Origin: an uncultured Clostridia bacterium
GTDB taxonomy: Bacteria > Bacillota > Clostridia > Christensenellales > CAG-917
Assembly (NCBI GenBank): GCA_947628855.1
Contig: CANRBM010000006.1
Span: 1-44,052, forward strand
DNA: 44,052 bases
Reading direction: 5' to 3'
Numbering within the stretch: position 1 is the first letter of the stretch; every line of letters starts with the position of its first letter. Below the pieces are notes generated by a model. It saw only the letters and a program-made list of their open reading frames with translations. It searched no databases and was not told the origin of the DNA. This document shows, piece after piece, positions 18,256 through 27,615 of the stretch. A program made the translations under genes and the position numbers.

Positions 18256-19836
18256 TTGCGCCCGCGTAAAATAAAATTTGATGTGAACAAGACTGTCAAG
18301 GCGTTTTCAGTTGTGACGGGCTTTGCCGTTGTGACAAGGCTTTTGTCGTTTATATTCAAGATATGGGTGTCGCGCGCGCTCGGGGCGGGCACGGTTGGGC
18401 TGTATCAAATCGCAAACAGCGTGATGATGACGCTCTTTACGGTGACTTCGGGCGCGCCTACGGTGCTCTCGCGCAAGATCGCGGAAGCGAGCGGCGACAT
18501 TAAAAAGCAAAACTCGCTCACTACGGCGTCGCTCATTGTAGGGACGGCGTTTTCGGGCGTAGTCGTCGCGCTGCTCTACGCATTCAAAAGTCATTTGGGA
18601 TTTCTCTTTTCGGACGAGAGGTGCCTTCCAATATTCCTTATAATGCTGCCCACGCTTGTGACTTCGGGCATATACGCGTGTTTCAGAAGTTGGTTTTGGG
18701 GACGCAAAAACTTCCTCGCATTCTCGTCTACGGAGCTTTTGGACGAGATCGTGCGAATGATACTCTCCATAGTTTTTGCGGGCGGGATAGTGAGCTTTAT
18801 CGACGGGGCGCAGGGCATCGCGCTTGCGGTGACTATATCGGACGCGCTGTGCGTGGTCGTGCTCGGCGTGTTGTACGGCATAGCGGGCGGCAGGTTGTGC
18901 AAACCGTACGGCTTTAAGGAACTGACATTTAGGGCTGTCCCGCTGAGCGCGACGCGCATTATCACGTCTATAACGGCGTCCGTGACCGCGCTCGCTTTGC
19001 CACAGATATTGGTGAAGTGCGGAATGAGCGTGGCGGAGGCGACTGCGGAGTATGGGCGTATAGCGGGCATGGCGATACCCCTCATAATGGCGCCCGTAAT
19101 GCTTGTAAGCTCGCTCTCGATCGTGCTCATACCCGACGTCGCAAGCCTTAAAGCGTCGGGACAGACGGACGCGGTGCGCAGGAAAGTGATGAGCGCGGTC
19201 AACTTTGCAATGCTTGTCGCCTGCATATTTTTCGTGCTGTATATGCCCCTCGGCAGGCACGTCGGCGCGCTCCTCTTCGGAGACGCGAGGGCGGGGGAGC
19301 TTGTGTCGAATTGCTCTTTCATGCTGTTTTTTATCGTAATGGCGCAGGTGACGACGCCTATGCTGAACTCATTGGGGCGAGAAAAAGCGACGTTTTTGAA
19401 CTCGCTTGCGGGCGCCGCCGTGATGATGCCGTGTACGCTGCTGCTACCGCGCTATGTGGGGGTGTACGCAATGGCAATAGGCTCTGCAAGCTGTTTTTTG
19501 GTCATCTCCGCGCTCAATCTCATCGCGCTTTCGAGGTGCGTCGGAAACTTTTTGCAAGTGGGAAAGATGTTCAAATGCCTGCTGTTTTCAATTCCGCTCG
19601 CATTTTTGGGAGTGCTTGCGGACAGGCTTATCACAGCGACGGCGGGATGGCTTGTGAGCACGCTTACGCTTGCCGTCCTGCTTGTTTTTTTGCTGTTCAT
19701 CTTCATCCACGCCTTCAAAATAGCGGACATTTCCTCCGTGATAAGACTGCTCCGTCCCGCGTATACAAGCAAAGCGGGATCCCCTCGCAAGTCGCGCGTA
19801 CGCGCCGCGAAAGCCTCCCGTAGAGGGATAAGATGA
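18256..19836 (+). CDS. SpoVB/MurJ-like polysaccharide (MOP superfamily) flippase
   Basis: VTGFAVVTRLLSFIFKIWVSRALGAGTVGLYQIANSV; about 14 TM pattern; start TTG 18256 or GTG 18283 uncertain. Confidence 0.8.
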   Translation: MRPRKIKFDVNKTVKAFSVVTGFAVVTRLLSFIFKIWVSRALGAGTVGLYQIANSVMMTLFTVTSGAPTVLSRKIAEASGDIKKQNSLTTASLIVGTAFSGVVVALLYAFKSHLGFLFSDERCLPIFLIMLPTLVTSGIYACFRSWFWGRKNFLAFSSTELLDEIVRMILSIVFAGGIVSFIDGAQGIALAVTISDALCVVVLGVLYGIAGGRLCKPYGFKELTFRAVPLSATRIITSITASVTALALPQILVKCGMSVAEATAEYGRIAGMAIPLIMAPVMLVSSLSIVLIPDVASLKASGQTDAVRRKVMSAVNFAMLVACIFFVLYMPLGRHVGALLFGDARAGELVSNCSFMLFFIVMAQVTTPMLNSLGREKATFLNSLAGAAVMMPCTLLLPRYVGVYAMAIGSASCFLVISALNLIALSRCVGNFLQVGKMFKCLLFSIPLAFLGVLADRLITATAGWLVSTLTLAVLLVFLLFIFIHAFKIADISSVIRLLRPAYTSKAGSPRKSRVRAAKASRRGIR

Positions 19837-19846
19837 GAGTCTGCAC

Positions 19847-20224
19847 CTAGATCACGTCCTCGAGGTTGAAATCGAGTATTCGGTGCAGGTTTGCGGACAT
19901 CACAAGCAAAGATTGTATTTTTGATTGCGCGTTTTGAAAATCGTCGCTCTCAAGCGAGCCTTCCGTCTCTCCGAGCGCCACCGAGAATGCCCTAAGGTCG
20001 GGCGAATAGGTGAAAAGCTCCATATATCCGCGCTGTTTCTCCCACCATGCCGTGAGTGAGCGGAGTTTGTCGAGCGCCTCGTCATCCTCCGCGTGTACAA
20101 GCTGCTCCACCTCGCCAAGCTTGTCGTCGAGCGTAGAAAAAACCTTGTCAACGTACACGTTTTCAAGTATGCCCGCAGTGATTATGACGAGGAGTACCAT
20201 TACGGCGATCACAACTTTTTTCAT
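19847..20224 (-). CDS. DUF4363 family protein
   Basis: N-terminal TM then WWEKQRGYMELF; adjacent to DUF421 gene, a common pairing. Confidence 0.7.
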   Translation of the reverse strand: MKKVVIAVMVLLVIITAGILENVYVDKVFSTLDDKLGEVEQLVHAEDDEALDKLRSLTAWWEKQRGYMELFTYSPDLRAFSVALGETEGSLESDDFQNAQSKIQSLLVMSANLHRILDFNLEDVI

Positions 20225-21219
20225 TGCTTTTTCTCCTTTGAGGCGTCGTTCGAGTCATTTTCGCCCGACGTGTTTGCGCTTTCAGACGCGTTTTCCTCGC
20301 CGCTGTCGGTAGTATTTTGGCAGGATGGGGCATTGTTTGCACTTTCATTCTGTTCGGTTTCTGAGCCCTGCGCCGCGGTGTTTTCACCGTCCGTGCCGTT
20401 TGCGCCCGCCAATATGTTTTGGGCGGGCATAGAGTCGTCGCGGACGTATTCGCCGCCTTCGTCGGGCTGTTCATCGGGCATAGTCGCGTCATACACGGAC
20501 ACTCCGGTATCGGCGTCCTCGTCGCTTGAAAGGGTCGCAGTGATGAAGTTGCCGCGGTATGGTTGAAGGAATACGTCCTCGCCCGCTACAAGTAGCACGA
20601 GCACCTCATGCTGGCGCATATTCAAGCGGTCGAGCAGGGTGAGCATGCGCTCCTTCGTGACGCCTTCAAGCTTTGAGAGGTTCTCGCCCAAAAACTCGCC
20701 CTCCATTATGACTGTGACGGGTATCTGCGCTTTGGGCAGGGATATGCCTATGTCCTCGGCGGAGAGAGGTTTGTTTTGAGACTTCGGCAGCACCGTGAGG
20801 GATCCGTTTGTCTCGAGTATGGCGTATTCGACGTCGGAGGGACTGAAATAGCCGTTGCCGCGCAGCGCCTCCATGATGTCGTCGATGTTCATATTCAGCT
20901 CCTTCATCACGTCGGGAAGAATGTTGCCGTCCTTGATGAGTATTACGGGCTTGCCGTTCAAAAATTTGCGGAAGCGTACGCTCTTCGTAGCGAGTTTGGT
21001 GATGATTATGTGCACGAGGAAGAGCGAGAACACGGGAATTATGCCGTAGATTATGGGTATCGTCGCGTCCGCCATGGGGATACACACAAGCTCGCTCGCG
21101 ACAAGCGTGATGGCAAGCTCGAAAGGTTGCAACTCCCCAAGCTGCCGCTTGCCCATGAGCCGCATAGCCAGCAGCAGGAAAAAGTAGAGTATAAGACATC
21201 TTAAAAACAAATTCAGCAT
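20221..21219 (-). CDS. DUF421 (YetF-like) membrane protein with long acidic low-complexity tail
   Basis: AMRLMGKRQLGELQPFELAITLVASELVCIPM; 4-bp overlap with next gene. Confidence 0.85.
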   Translation of the reverse strand: MLNLFLRCLILYFFLLLAMRLMGKRQLGELQPFELAITLVASELVCIPMADATIPIIYGIIPVFSLFLVHIIITKLATKSVRFRKFLNGKPVILIKDGNILPDVMKELNMNIDDIMEALRGNGYFSPSDVEYAILETNGSLTVLPKSQNKPLSAEDIGISLPKAQIPVTVIMEGEFLGENLSKLEGVTKERMLTLLDRLNMRQHEVLVLLVAGEDVFLQPYRGNFITATLSSDEDADTGVSVYDATMPDEQPDEGGEYVRDDSMPAQNILAGANGTDGENTAAQGSETEQNESANNAPSCQNTTDSGEENASESANTSGENDSNDASKEKKQ

Positions 21220-21273
21220 ACAGCTATTTTTGGCAATATTTTGAAAATTATGTATTGTATGTGGGCGAGAAGT

Positions 21274-21364
21274 CCGCTTGCATTTGCTAAGGGCTTGACA
21301 CCATTACGAAGTAAGGTGCTTAAAAGCCCATCGGCAAATGCTGCGCCACTCCGCTTACTTGCCC
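21274..21364 (+). repeat. Second copy of the CCGCTTGCATTTGCT element
   Basis: Matches 15577-15657 nearly base for base. Confidence 0.8.
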
Positions 21365-21525
21365 CACAAAATCACTGCGTAATTTTGCGGGGTGAGGACT
21401 TGGGGATTCCTCGACGTTGCTCGGAATGACAAGTTATATTACCTGTCATTTCGAGCGTAGTCGAGAAATCCACTTGTTTTTAGTAAAAAAAACTCAGACC
21501 AAACTTTCGCTAATATTTAGCTCTC

Positions 21526-21654
21526 ACGCAGGAGTTTGACACTTACACACGAATCAAAAAACGCGAGCGACGGCAAGCATTTTTGCCTAGCTCGCGTTTT
21601 TAGCTTGGGGTGCAGGGGGTGAAACCCCTTGCCGCAGTGTGGGCGCGTAGCCCA
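21526..21654 (-). repeat. Dispersed intergenic hairpin element, copy C
   Basis: ACGCGAGC (21561-21568) / GCTCGCGT (21590-21597) stem; flank TAGCTTGGGGTGCAGGGGGTGAAACCCCTTGCC. Confidence 0.85.
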
Positions 21655-21667
21655 CAAATAAAAGAAC

Positions 21668-21706
21668 AAAAAAATTCCCTTGCCGAGTGGGGCAAGGGAT
21701 TTTTTT
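21668..21706. terminator. Bidirectional intrinsic terminator
   Basis: AAAAAATTCCCTTGCC-gagtgg-GGCAAGGGATTTTTTT. Confidence 0.75.
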
Positions 21707-21727
21707 GCATAATGACTGTAAAGCGCG

Positions 21728-24700
21728 TCAGTCTTTGTCTTGATCGTAGCGGTCGTGTTTCTCGTCGAGCGCTTGTGCGGTGGCCGTCGGGACAGGCGCT
21801 TTCTTGATCTTGGCGGGCTTGTTGGGTGTCGCTTTGCGGATCTTGCGGACGATGAACACGACGAGCACTATGATGATGACTAGTCCGAGCACGATGGTCG
21901 GGATCATCCACCAGAGGTAGTCGAGGTTGAAGGAGCTCTTGGGAGTATCGGTGTTGGTCTCGGACTCCGTGGGAGTGCCGCTCTCGGAAGAGGCTACTTT
22001 ACGCGCTAGGTGCGTCTTGGCATACTCTTCGTCGTAAGCGCTGTTATTGGGATCGAGTTTGTTTTGCGCGGTGGTGAACTCCTCGTCACCGTTCTCGGTG
22101 AGTTTTGTGATAGAGATATCGTCAAACATCGCGTAGCCTGTCGTCAAGCCGTAAGTCACGGACTTGCCATCGACGTCCTTGTTGGTGTATCTGCCGAGCG
22201 AGAGTCTGAGGGTGACGGAAGTCACGTCGTCGTCCTGCGTTTGCACATAGAAGGAGTACTCCGTCCACTCGGAGGAGACTACAGCCTTGAATGAGAACTC
22301 GTTGCCCGTCTCGTTTGCGGAGCCGAGATACAGCTCGATATAAGCGCCTATCTCTTTCTCTTTGCGCAGCGCTTCGACTTGTTCTTCGGTTGTGGCATCC
22401 TTGAAATCGTCGTCGTTCTTGGAGTTGTTGAGCCCGTATGTGCGCATAAAGACGCTTATCTTGTACACCGAGTTGTGATTCAAAGTGTTGGAGGACGATG
22501 TATAGGTGTACGCGCTCTTTGTAGTGTTGTTGATGACGAGCATATGGTCGCCTGTCTTTGAGCCGTGATTTATCTGCTCGACGGGGATCCAGTTGTTCAT
22601 CTTCAAGTCTTTTATCTTTTCTTGAACGATCTGTTCGCGCACTTGATAGTCTTCCGTATCGCTGAGTTCGGGATGCTTTTCAAGATATTCGTTCTTTTCA
22701 TCTTCTGAGACGGTGATGTCGTCGGAGTCGTAATCCCTGCCGAGCAACTTGACGTACGGGGTGCCGTCCAAAGCCTCCGTCTCGTAATAGCTGTCGCTGC
22801 CCGTGAAGATTATGCCGCTCTTCGTGTTGGAAGAGGATTGATTTGTGCCTGCGGCGCCGCTCCAACCGCTGGGAGATGTGAGCGTCCTGCGTGAATCGAC
22901 GGAGCCGGAAAGCGGGTCAAAGCTGTCGATCTGGAAGTCGAGCTCGTGGACTTTATCAGCGCCGAGCGTGGTCTTCTCCTGCTCCAAAGCTTCTTTGTAC
23001 TTGTCCTCATCCTCTAACGTGTAGGAGGAGATGTTGTCAAAGAATACGTGTCCCGCAGACTTCGCGTTTTCGACTGCTGTTTGATAGTCGGAGTCGTCCT
23101 CGTCGGCGATATATTTCACATCTTCGCCCAGCCACAGGTTGAGTTTCAAAGATACGCTGTTTTTGCCGACCTTGATGAAGAATACATACTTCGTCCAGCC
23201 TGTGCCTGCCGTTTCACTTGTGTGGTTAATGACGAAATTGTTTGAGCCACCGTTGTTGCCGGAGCCGGAAGCCTCGCCTGTCAGACGTATGCTCGCCTTT
23301 GTGGGACCGTAGGTCTTGGCATAGAGCGAGAGCACGTTGTAGGTGTTCGCCGAAAGCGTGAAGCTTGTGGAGGTGAAACCTATCGCAAACTTCTCCGCGT
23401 CGGACTTGCTGCCTATCGCAAGGACGTTGGGCCCCGCGATGGACTTCATATTGAGTTCATTGTAATAGTCCGCATTTGCCTTGTCGCCGTAGAAGTTGTT
23501 GAAGAAATCTGCGTCGCTTATGCCCGTTGCGGTCGTTGCTTGCGTTGAAGAAGAGTAGAAGAAGTTTTCGGGTTTGCCTTCCTTGGTATCCTCTTCGAGC
23601 TGGATTATGCCCGCGTACAGGTTGGCATCGGTCTTGTTCTTGTCAACCGTCTCGTCGCTGATGTCCCAGCTGTCAGGCATTGCGGGGACGCTTTGGTTGT
23701 AGAGATAATTCTCATCAAGCGTAGCGTCAAGGTTTTCGTCGTCGAGGTCGTAGTTGTCAAAGCTGCCGTTTGTGAATTGATAAGTGTAGGACGTCGAGAG
23801 GTCACAGGTCTTTGTGTAGGTGGATGTGGATGTGCCCGTGTAGTTTGCATAGGTCAGATCCGCCATATTGAAGTTTGTCACATACACAGCGCCGCTCGTG
23901 AGCGTGGTCGTCGCATAGCGGTTGCCCGTGCCCAGCGTGAGTTTGAGCGCTATCTTGGTGTCTTTCTTCGCAGCGCCACGGAATACGAGATTGATCTCCA
24001 CCCAATCGTTGAGATACTCGTCATAGTCGTCGGTGTTTATGCGCGTGATGGAGGTGAGGATGACCTCGTCATCCTTGCCGTTCTTTTCCTTGTTTTCCGC
24101 TTGCGCGGTCTTGTTCAGCACATAGACGTACGCGCCGCTGGTGTCCTTGACGTCAACTGTTTTAAGCCAGAAGGAGACGCGGTAGAATTTGTTCGCCTTT
24201 ATGATGATGGGCGCGGATTCCACCTCATAGTAGCTGTCTTGAGAGGCATACATCGCATATGCGGTCTTGTTTGGCATATTTGCGTAGGGCAGGCCGGGAT
24301 ATGCGCCGAGCTCTTCCGTGAATGTTTTCTCGTCAGATATGTCAACGACGCCTTCTCTCACAAAGCCCGCAATGCGGGGATTTTCAATGTCGGAGATGTC
24401 GAAGTGGCTCGTCCAATTTTTGGGAGCGCCGTTTGTGCCGACGGTAGTCACCACGTCCGGCGTTGTAAACGAAGATTTGCCCGAACCTTCCAAATAGGTT
24501 TTGTTGAATTGTTGGTACTCGTTCTGCTCCGACAAGTCTACGATGGCGCCTACTTGCTCGACCTCTTTAAGATCGATGTTGCTTATGTCGAATTTGAGCT
24601 TGTTGTTCTCGGCGGTGACTTTCTTGACGGTGTCGGTCTGTCCGGGGATAGTGACGCCCTCGGTGAGAGTCAGCTCGTCGATGAACACCCAGCCGGTCGA

Positions 24701-26401
24701 GAACGTGCCGTTTGCCAAGTATGTCGTGGAGTTGGAGTTTTGAGACAGGTTGCGATAGTTCACAGAAGTGTTGCTCGATGTGCCTTCCGTGCCGAGCCAT
24801 ATGGCAAGATTGTAGCTGTAGTCCTTGAAATCGTTGCCCTTGATGTAGAAGATGTAATCTATCCACCCCGTGGTCTCGCCTTCATTTTCCTCGGACACAG
24901 TATATCCGTTTGCTGTGTTGTCAAGCCTGTAACCGCCGATATACGCATTGTCAAGTTTGTTTTGCGCGATGCCCTCTATCACTATGTCCTTGCCGTCAGA
25001 GCCGGAGAGGATGAGGGAGACGCCCGCGCCTCTTATTTTTGCGGCAAGCAGACTTATTTTAAGGGCGTATGTCTTGCCTTTTTCAATGGTTATTGAGCGC
25101 GAAGAGCGGATGCCCTGCGCGGTCATGAGCTGTTGCGAGAGCATGAACACGTTTTTGCCCACGCCGCCGTTATAATTTTTCAATGCGTCGAGAGTATCAA
25201 GAACGTTGGCGGGGTTGTAGAGATATTCTGTCGCGTTTTCATCCGTCTTTGTCCTGTAAGTCGAGGAATATTTTGAATAATTATCCGCGAATTTCGTCGT
25301 GTCGATTATGGCGTTGTAGCCGAGACCCGTAGGAGCCGCGTCGTCTTTGCCACTGTTGCCCGTCACGTGCGTCCAGGAGTTGGGAACGCCCGAGGAGGAC
25401 AGATTGTAGGAGCCGAAATCAAAGCGGCCGTTGGGCACTTTGAGAGTGGTGGTGCTTGCGATGACTTCCTTGCCGTCAACTGTAAGTTTACCGCCGTTTT
25501 TCTCCTCCGCTTCTAAGGCGTTTGCGTATGCAGTCTGAGGGTCTTTTACTTTGAGGTTGGCAACGTCGTCGTCCTTTATGTCCTCGTTGTCCGCCTCTTT
25601 CACAAGTTTCTTGAGGGAGAGGTTGTCAAAGAAAGCATAGCCCGAAGTGAGTCCGTCCGAATAGGAAGCGGTGTACTTGCCGAGGCCGAGTTGTACGGTG
25701 AGGCTTGTTGAGGAGGTGGGAGACGTCTCGATGTAGATCTCGTACGTTTTCCACTCGCCCTTTGTGTCTATTGCGGCGAACTCCGCATAGGTGTTGGAGC
25801 TTACATAGATGCGCGCGCCGGGTTCGGAGGTCGGGATCGCCTTGTTGTCGGCGTCTACGCTGCCCGTGATGTTGTAGGTGAGCACGTCCACGCTGAGCTT
25901 ATAGTAGGAGCCTTTGGACAGCGTGAAACTTGCCGACGTGTAGCCGTATGCGGTGGGACCGTGTTGAGCCTTGTCGTTTTCATCCTTGGAGTCTGTGGGC
26001 TGATATATCATGAGGTCGTTCTTGTTTTCGTCCTTATCGTCGCCGTGACCGCCCTTGACGAGCGCTTGTCTCAATGCGTCTGTCTTATCGTCCCAAGCTT
26101 GTTTGTTTGCGGCGTAGAGCGCGCTGTCAAGACTTATCACGCCCGCGATGACGTCGTCGCGGAAGGAGCTTGAGGAGTACATCTTCGAGCCCGACCAGTT
26201 GTTCATGGAGCGGGGATAGGACGTCGCTGTCTCGTCAACCATCTTGAAATCGCCGTTTTGGATGAGCAGTCCCTCGGTAGCCTCGAGTTTTTCGGGTTCC
26301 TCGGGGGTATTTGCGGGATCGCAAGCGTAAAGCAGGCATGACGTCAGAGCGACGATCACAACGAGTAAGAGTGATAAAACTACAGTTTTCTTCTTGTTCA
26401 T
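21728..26401 (-). CDS. Giant repetitive surface protein, 1557 aa: lipoprotein-type signal, multiple jelly-roll-like repeats, C-terminal TM
   Basis: N-term SLLLVVIVALTSCLLYACDP; repeated endings GYAFFDNLSL, TGWVFIDELTL, GHVFFDNIS, GYAMFDDISI; C-term IPTIVLGLVIIIVLVVFIVRKIRK. Confidence 0.85.
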   Translation of the reverse strand: MNKKKTVVLSLLLVVIVALTSCLLYACDPANTPEEPEKLEATEGLLIQNGDFKMVDETATSYPRSMNNWSGSKMYSSSSFRDDVIAGVISLDSALYAANKQAWDDKTDALRQALVKGGHGDDKDENKNDLMIYQPTDSKDENDKAQHGPTAYGYTSASFTLSKGSYYKLSVDVLTYNITGSVDADNKAIPTSEPGARIYVSSNTYAEFAAIDTKGEWKTYEIYIETSPTSSTSLTVQLGLGKYTASYSDGLTSGYAFFDNLSLKKLVKEADNEDIKDDDVANLKVKDPQTAYANALEAEEKNGGKLTVDGKEVIASTTTLKVPNGRFDFGSYNLSSSGVPNSWTHVTGNSGKDDAAPTGLGYNAIIDTTKFADNYSKYSSTYRTKTDENATEYLYNPANVLDTLDALKNYNGGVGKNVFMLSQQLMTAQGIRSSRSITIEKGKTYALKISLLAAKIRGAGVSLILSGSDGKDIVIEGIAQNKLDNAYIGGYRLDNTANGYTVSEENEGETTGWIDYIFYIKGNDFKDYSYNLAIWLGTEGTSSNTSVNYRNLSQNSNSTTYLANGTFSTGWVFIDELTLTEGVTIPGQTDTVKKVTAENNKLKFDISNIDLKEVEQVGAIVDLSEQNEYQQFNKTYLEGSGKSSFTTPDVVTTVGTNGAPKNWTSHFDISDIENPRIAGFVREGVVDISDEKTFTEELGAYPGLPYANMPNKTAYAMYASQDSYYEVESAPIIIKANKFYRVSFWLKTVDVKDTSGAYVYVLNKTAQAENKEKNGKDDEVILTSITRINTDDYDEYLNDWVEINLVFRGAAKKDTKIALKLTLGTGNRYATTTLTSGAVYVTNFNMADLTYANYTGTSTSTYTKTCDLSTSYTYQFTNGSFDNYDLDDENLDATLDENYLYNQSVPAMPDSWDISDETVDKNKTDANLYAGIIQLEEDTKEGKPENFFYSSSTQATTATGISDADFFNNFYGDKANADYYNELNMKSIAGPNVLAIGSKSDAEKFAIGFTSTSFTLSANTYNVLSLYAKTYGPTKASIRLTGEASGSGNNGGSNNFVINHTSETAGTGWTKYVFFIKVGKNSVSLKLNLWLGEDVKYIADEDDSDYQTAVENAKSAGHVFFDNISSYTLEDEDKYKEALEQEKTTLGADKVHELDFQIDSFDPLSGSVDSRRTLTSPSGWSGAAGTNQSSSNTKSGIIFTGSDSYYETEALDGTPYVKLLGRDYDSDDITVSEDEKNEYLEKHPELSDTEDYQVREQIVQEKIKDLKMNNWIPVEQINHGSKTGDHMLVINNTTKSAYTYTSSSNTLNHNSVYKISVFMRTYGLNNSKNDDDFKDATTEEQVEALRKEKEIGAYIELYLGSANETGNEFSFKAVVSSEWTEYSFYVQTQDDDVTSVTLRLSLGRYTNKDVDGKSVTYGLTTGYAMFDDISITKLTENGDEEFTTAQNKLDPNNSAYDEEYAKTHLARKVASSESGTPTESETNTDTPKSSFNLDYLWWMIPTIVLGLVIIIVLVVFIVRKIRKATPNKPAKIKKAPVPTATAQALDEKHDRYDQDKD

Positions 26402-26564
26402 ACCAAACCTATTTAGTTCTTCGGGGGAGGTGCCCCCGTTTTTTGCCGGATTTCATACACGTATGCGCTCGCGCACAAGGCGTATGATTTGTTATTCTAA
26501 TACAAAACAAAATTTTTTGCAATCAAAAAACATACTTTCCGCAAAAATTATAAAACTATTAAAA

Positions 26565-26999
26565 ATGAACGCTTTTTTCATACCGAAATCTATAATTGCC
26601 TCGGGAGCGGGCAAATATTCTTCGCCGTCCAAACCTAGCCGCGTCAAAAGGGGCATTTTTGCCGCCTTTGTAGGCGTGCTTTTGGGCGGAGTCAACGGCA
26701 TTTTCGGCGCGGGAGGAGGGATGCTCGCCGTCCCCGCTCTCACCTTCATACTCGGCTATGACGACAAGAGCGCCCACGCCGCGGCGATAGCCCTCATACT
26801 TCCGCTGTGCGCGATAAGCGTAATCGTATACTCTCTCAAAGCGGCATTCGATATGTCCGTCGTGTTGCCGACTTCCATAGGAGTCTTTATCGGCGGGCTC
26901 ATTGGCGCGATACTCTTGAAAAAGATACCCGCCGAGTGGCTGTCCTTTGTGTTTTACGGGCTCATGCTGTTTTCGGGCATAAAGATGATTATGGGGTGA
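26565..26999 (+). CDS. Half-size TSUP (TauE/SafE) membrane protein
   Basis: GGVNGIFGAGGGMLAVPALTFILGYDDKSAHAAAIALIL motif; ATG 26565. Confidence 0.75.
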   Translation: MNAFFIPKSIIASGAGKYSSPSKPSRVKRGIFAAFVGVLLGGVNGIFGAGGGMLAVPALTFILGYDDKSAHAAAIALILPLCAISVIVYSLKAAFDMSVVLPTSIGVFIGGLIGAILLKKIPAEWLSFVFYGLMLFSGIKMIMG

Positions 27000-27075
27000 A
27001 AAATGTTTTCGATTTGAAGATGAAAACGGGTTGAAAAAGCTGAAAATCGGCAGTCTAAACGGTTAAAATGAGGAA

Positions 27076-27453
27076 ATGCAGAAAATGAAAGTTGTGTTTT
27101 ACATCTTGGCGGGACTTGCGGGCGGAGTGCTCGCGGGAATGGGGATGGGCGGCGGCACGCTCACTCTCCCCATACTCGTGCTTGCGCTCGGCGTGGGGCA
27201 GCTTACGGCGCAGTATGCGAACCTGCTCGCGTTTTTACCGTCGGGGACGGGCGCGCTCGTGCTGCATGCGAAGAGCGGACTGCTCCGCCTTGACGGAATT
27301 CTTGTCGTGCTTGTCCCCGCGCTGATAAGCTCCGCGCTTGCCGCATACGCCGCGACATACCTCGAGGGAGAGCTTTTGAGAAAGCTGTTCGGAGGCTTTC
27401 TTACGGCGGTCGCGCTTGGGTCGCTTTTTACAAAAACCCTTAAAAAATGTTGA
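27076..27453 (+). CDS. Half-size TSUP (TauE/SafE) membrane protein
   Basis: GGVLAGMGMGGGTLTLPILVLALGVGQLTAQYANLLAFLP motif. Confidence 0.75.
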   Translation: MQKMKVVFYILAGLAGGVLAGMGMGGGTLTLPILVLALGVGQLTAQYANLLAFLPSGTGALVLHAKSGLLRLDGILVVLVPALISSALAAYAATYLEGELLRKLFGGFLTAVALGSLFTKTLKKC

Positions 27454-27474
27454 GAAAAAACCCAAAATTGGGTA

Positions 27475-27503
27475 TTTACAATAGTTAGTTTATCAGCTAT
27501 AAT
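27475..27503 (+). promoter_or_regulatory. Promoter TTTACA-N17-TATAAT
   Basis: TTTACA 27475-27480; TATAAT 27498-27503. Confidence 0.65.
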
Positions 27504-27615
27504 CTATGTACGGATATGCCGGTAACGCGCGCTCAGGCGCGTGCGTATTTTCCACGACGTCCGCACATCTTGCATTTTGAAAGGGCGGCAAACCCGCAAC
27601 TTAGGAGAGGCATAT

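Noticed and set aside
23693-25096. 467-aa ORF antisense to the giant surface protein
   Set aside because: Opposite strand of a clearly coding gene; Val/Arg/Gly-rich mirror composition, no family signal.
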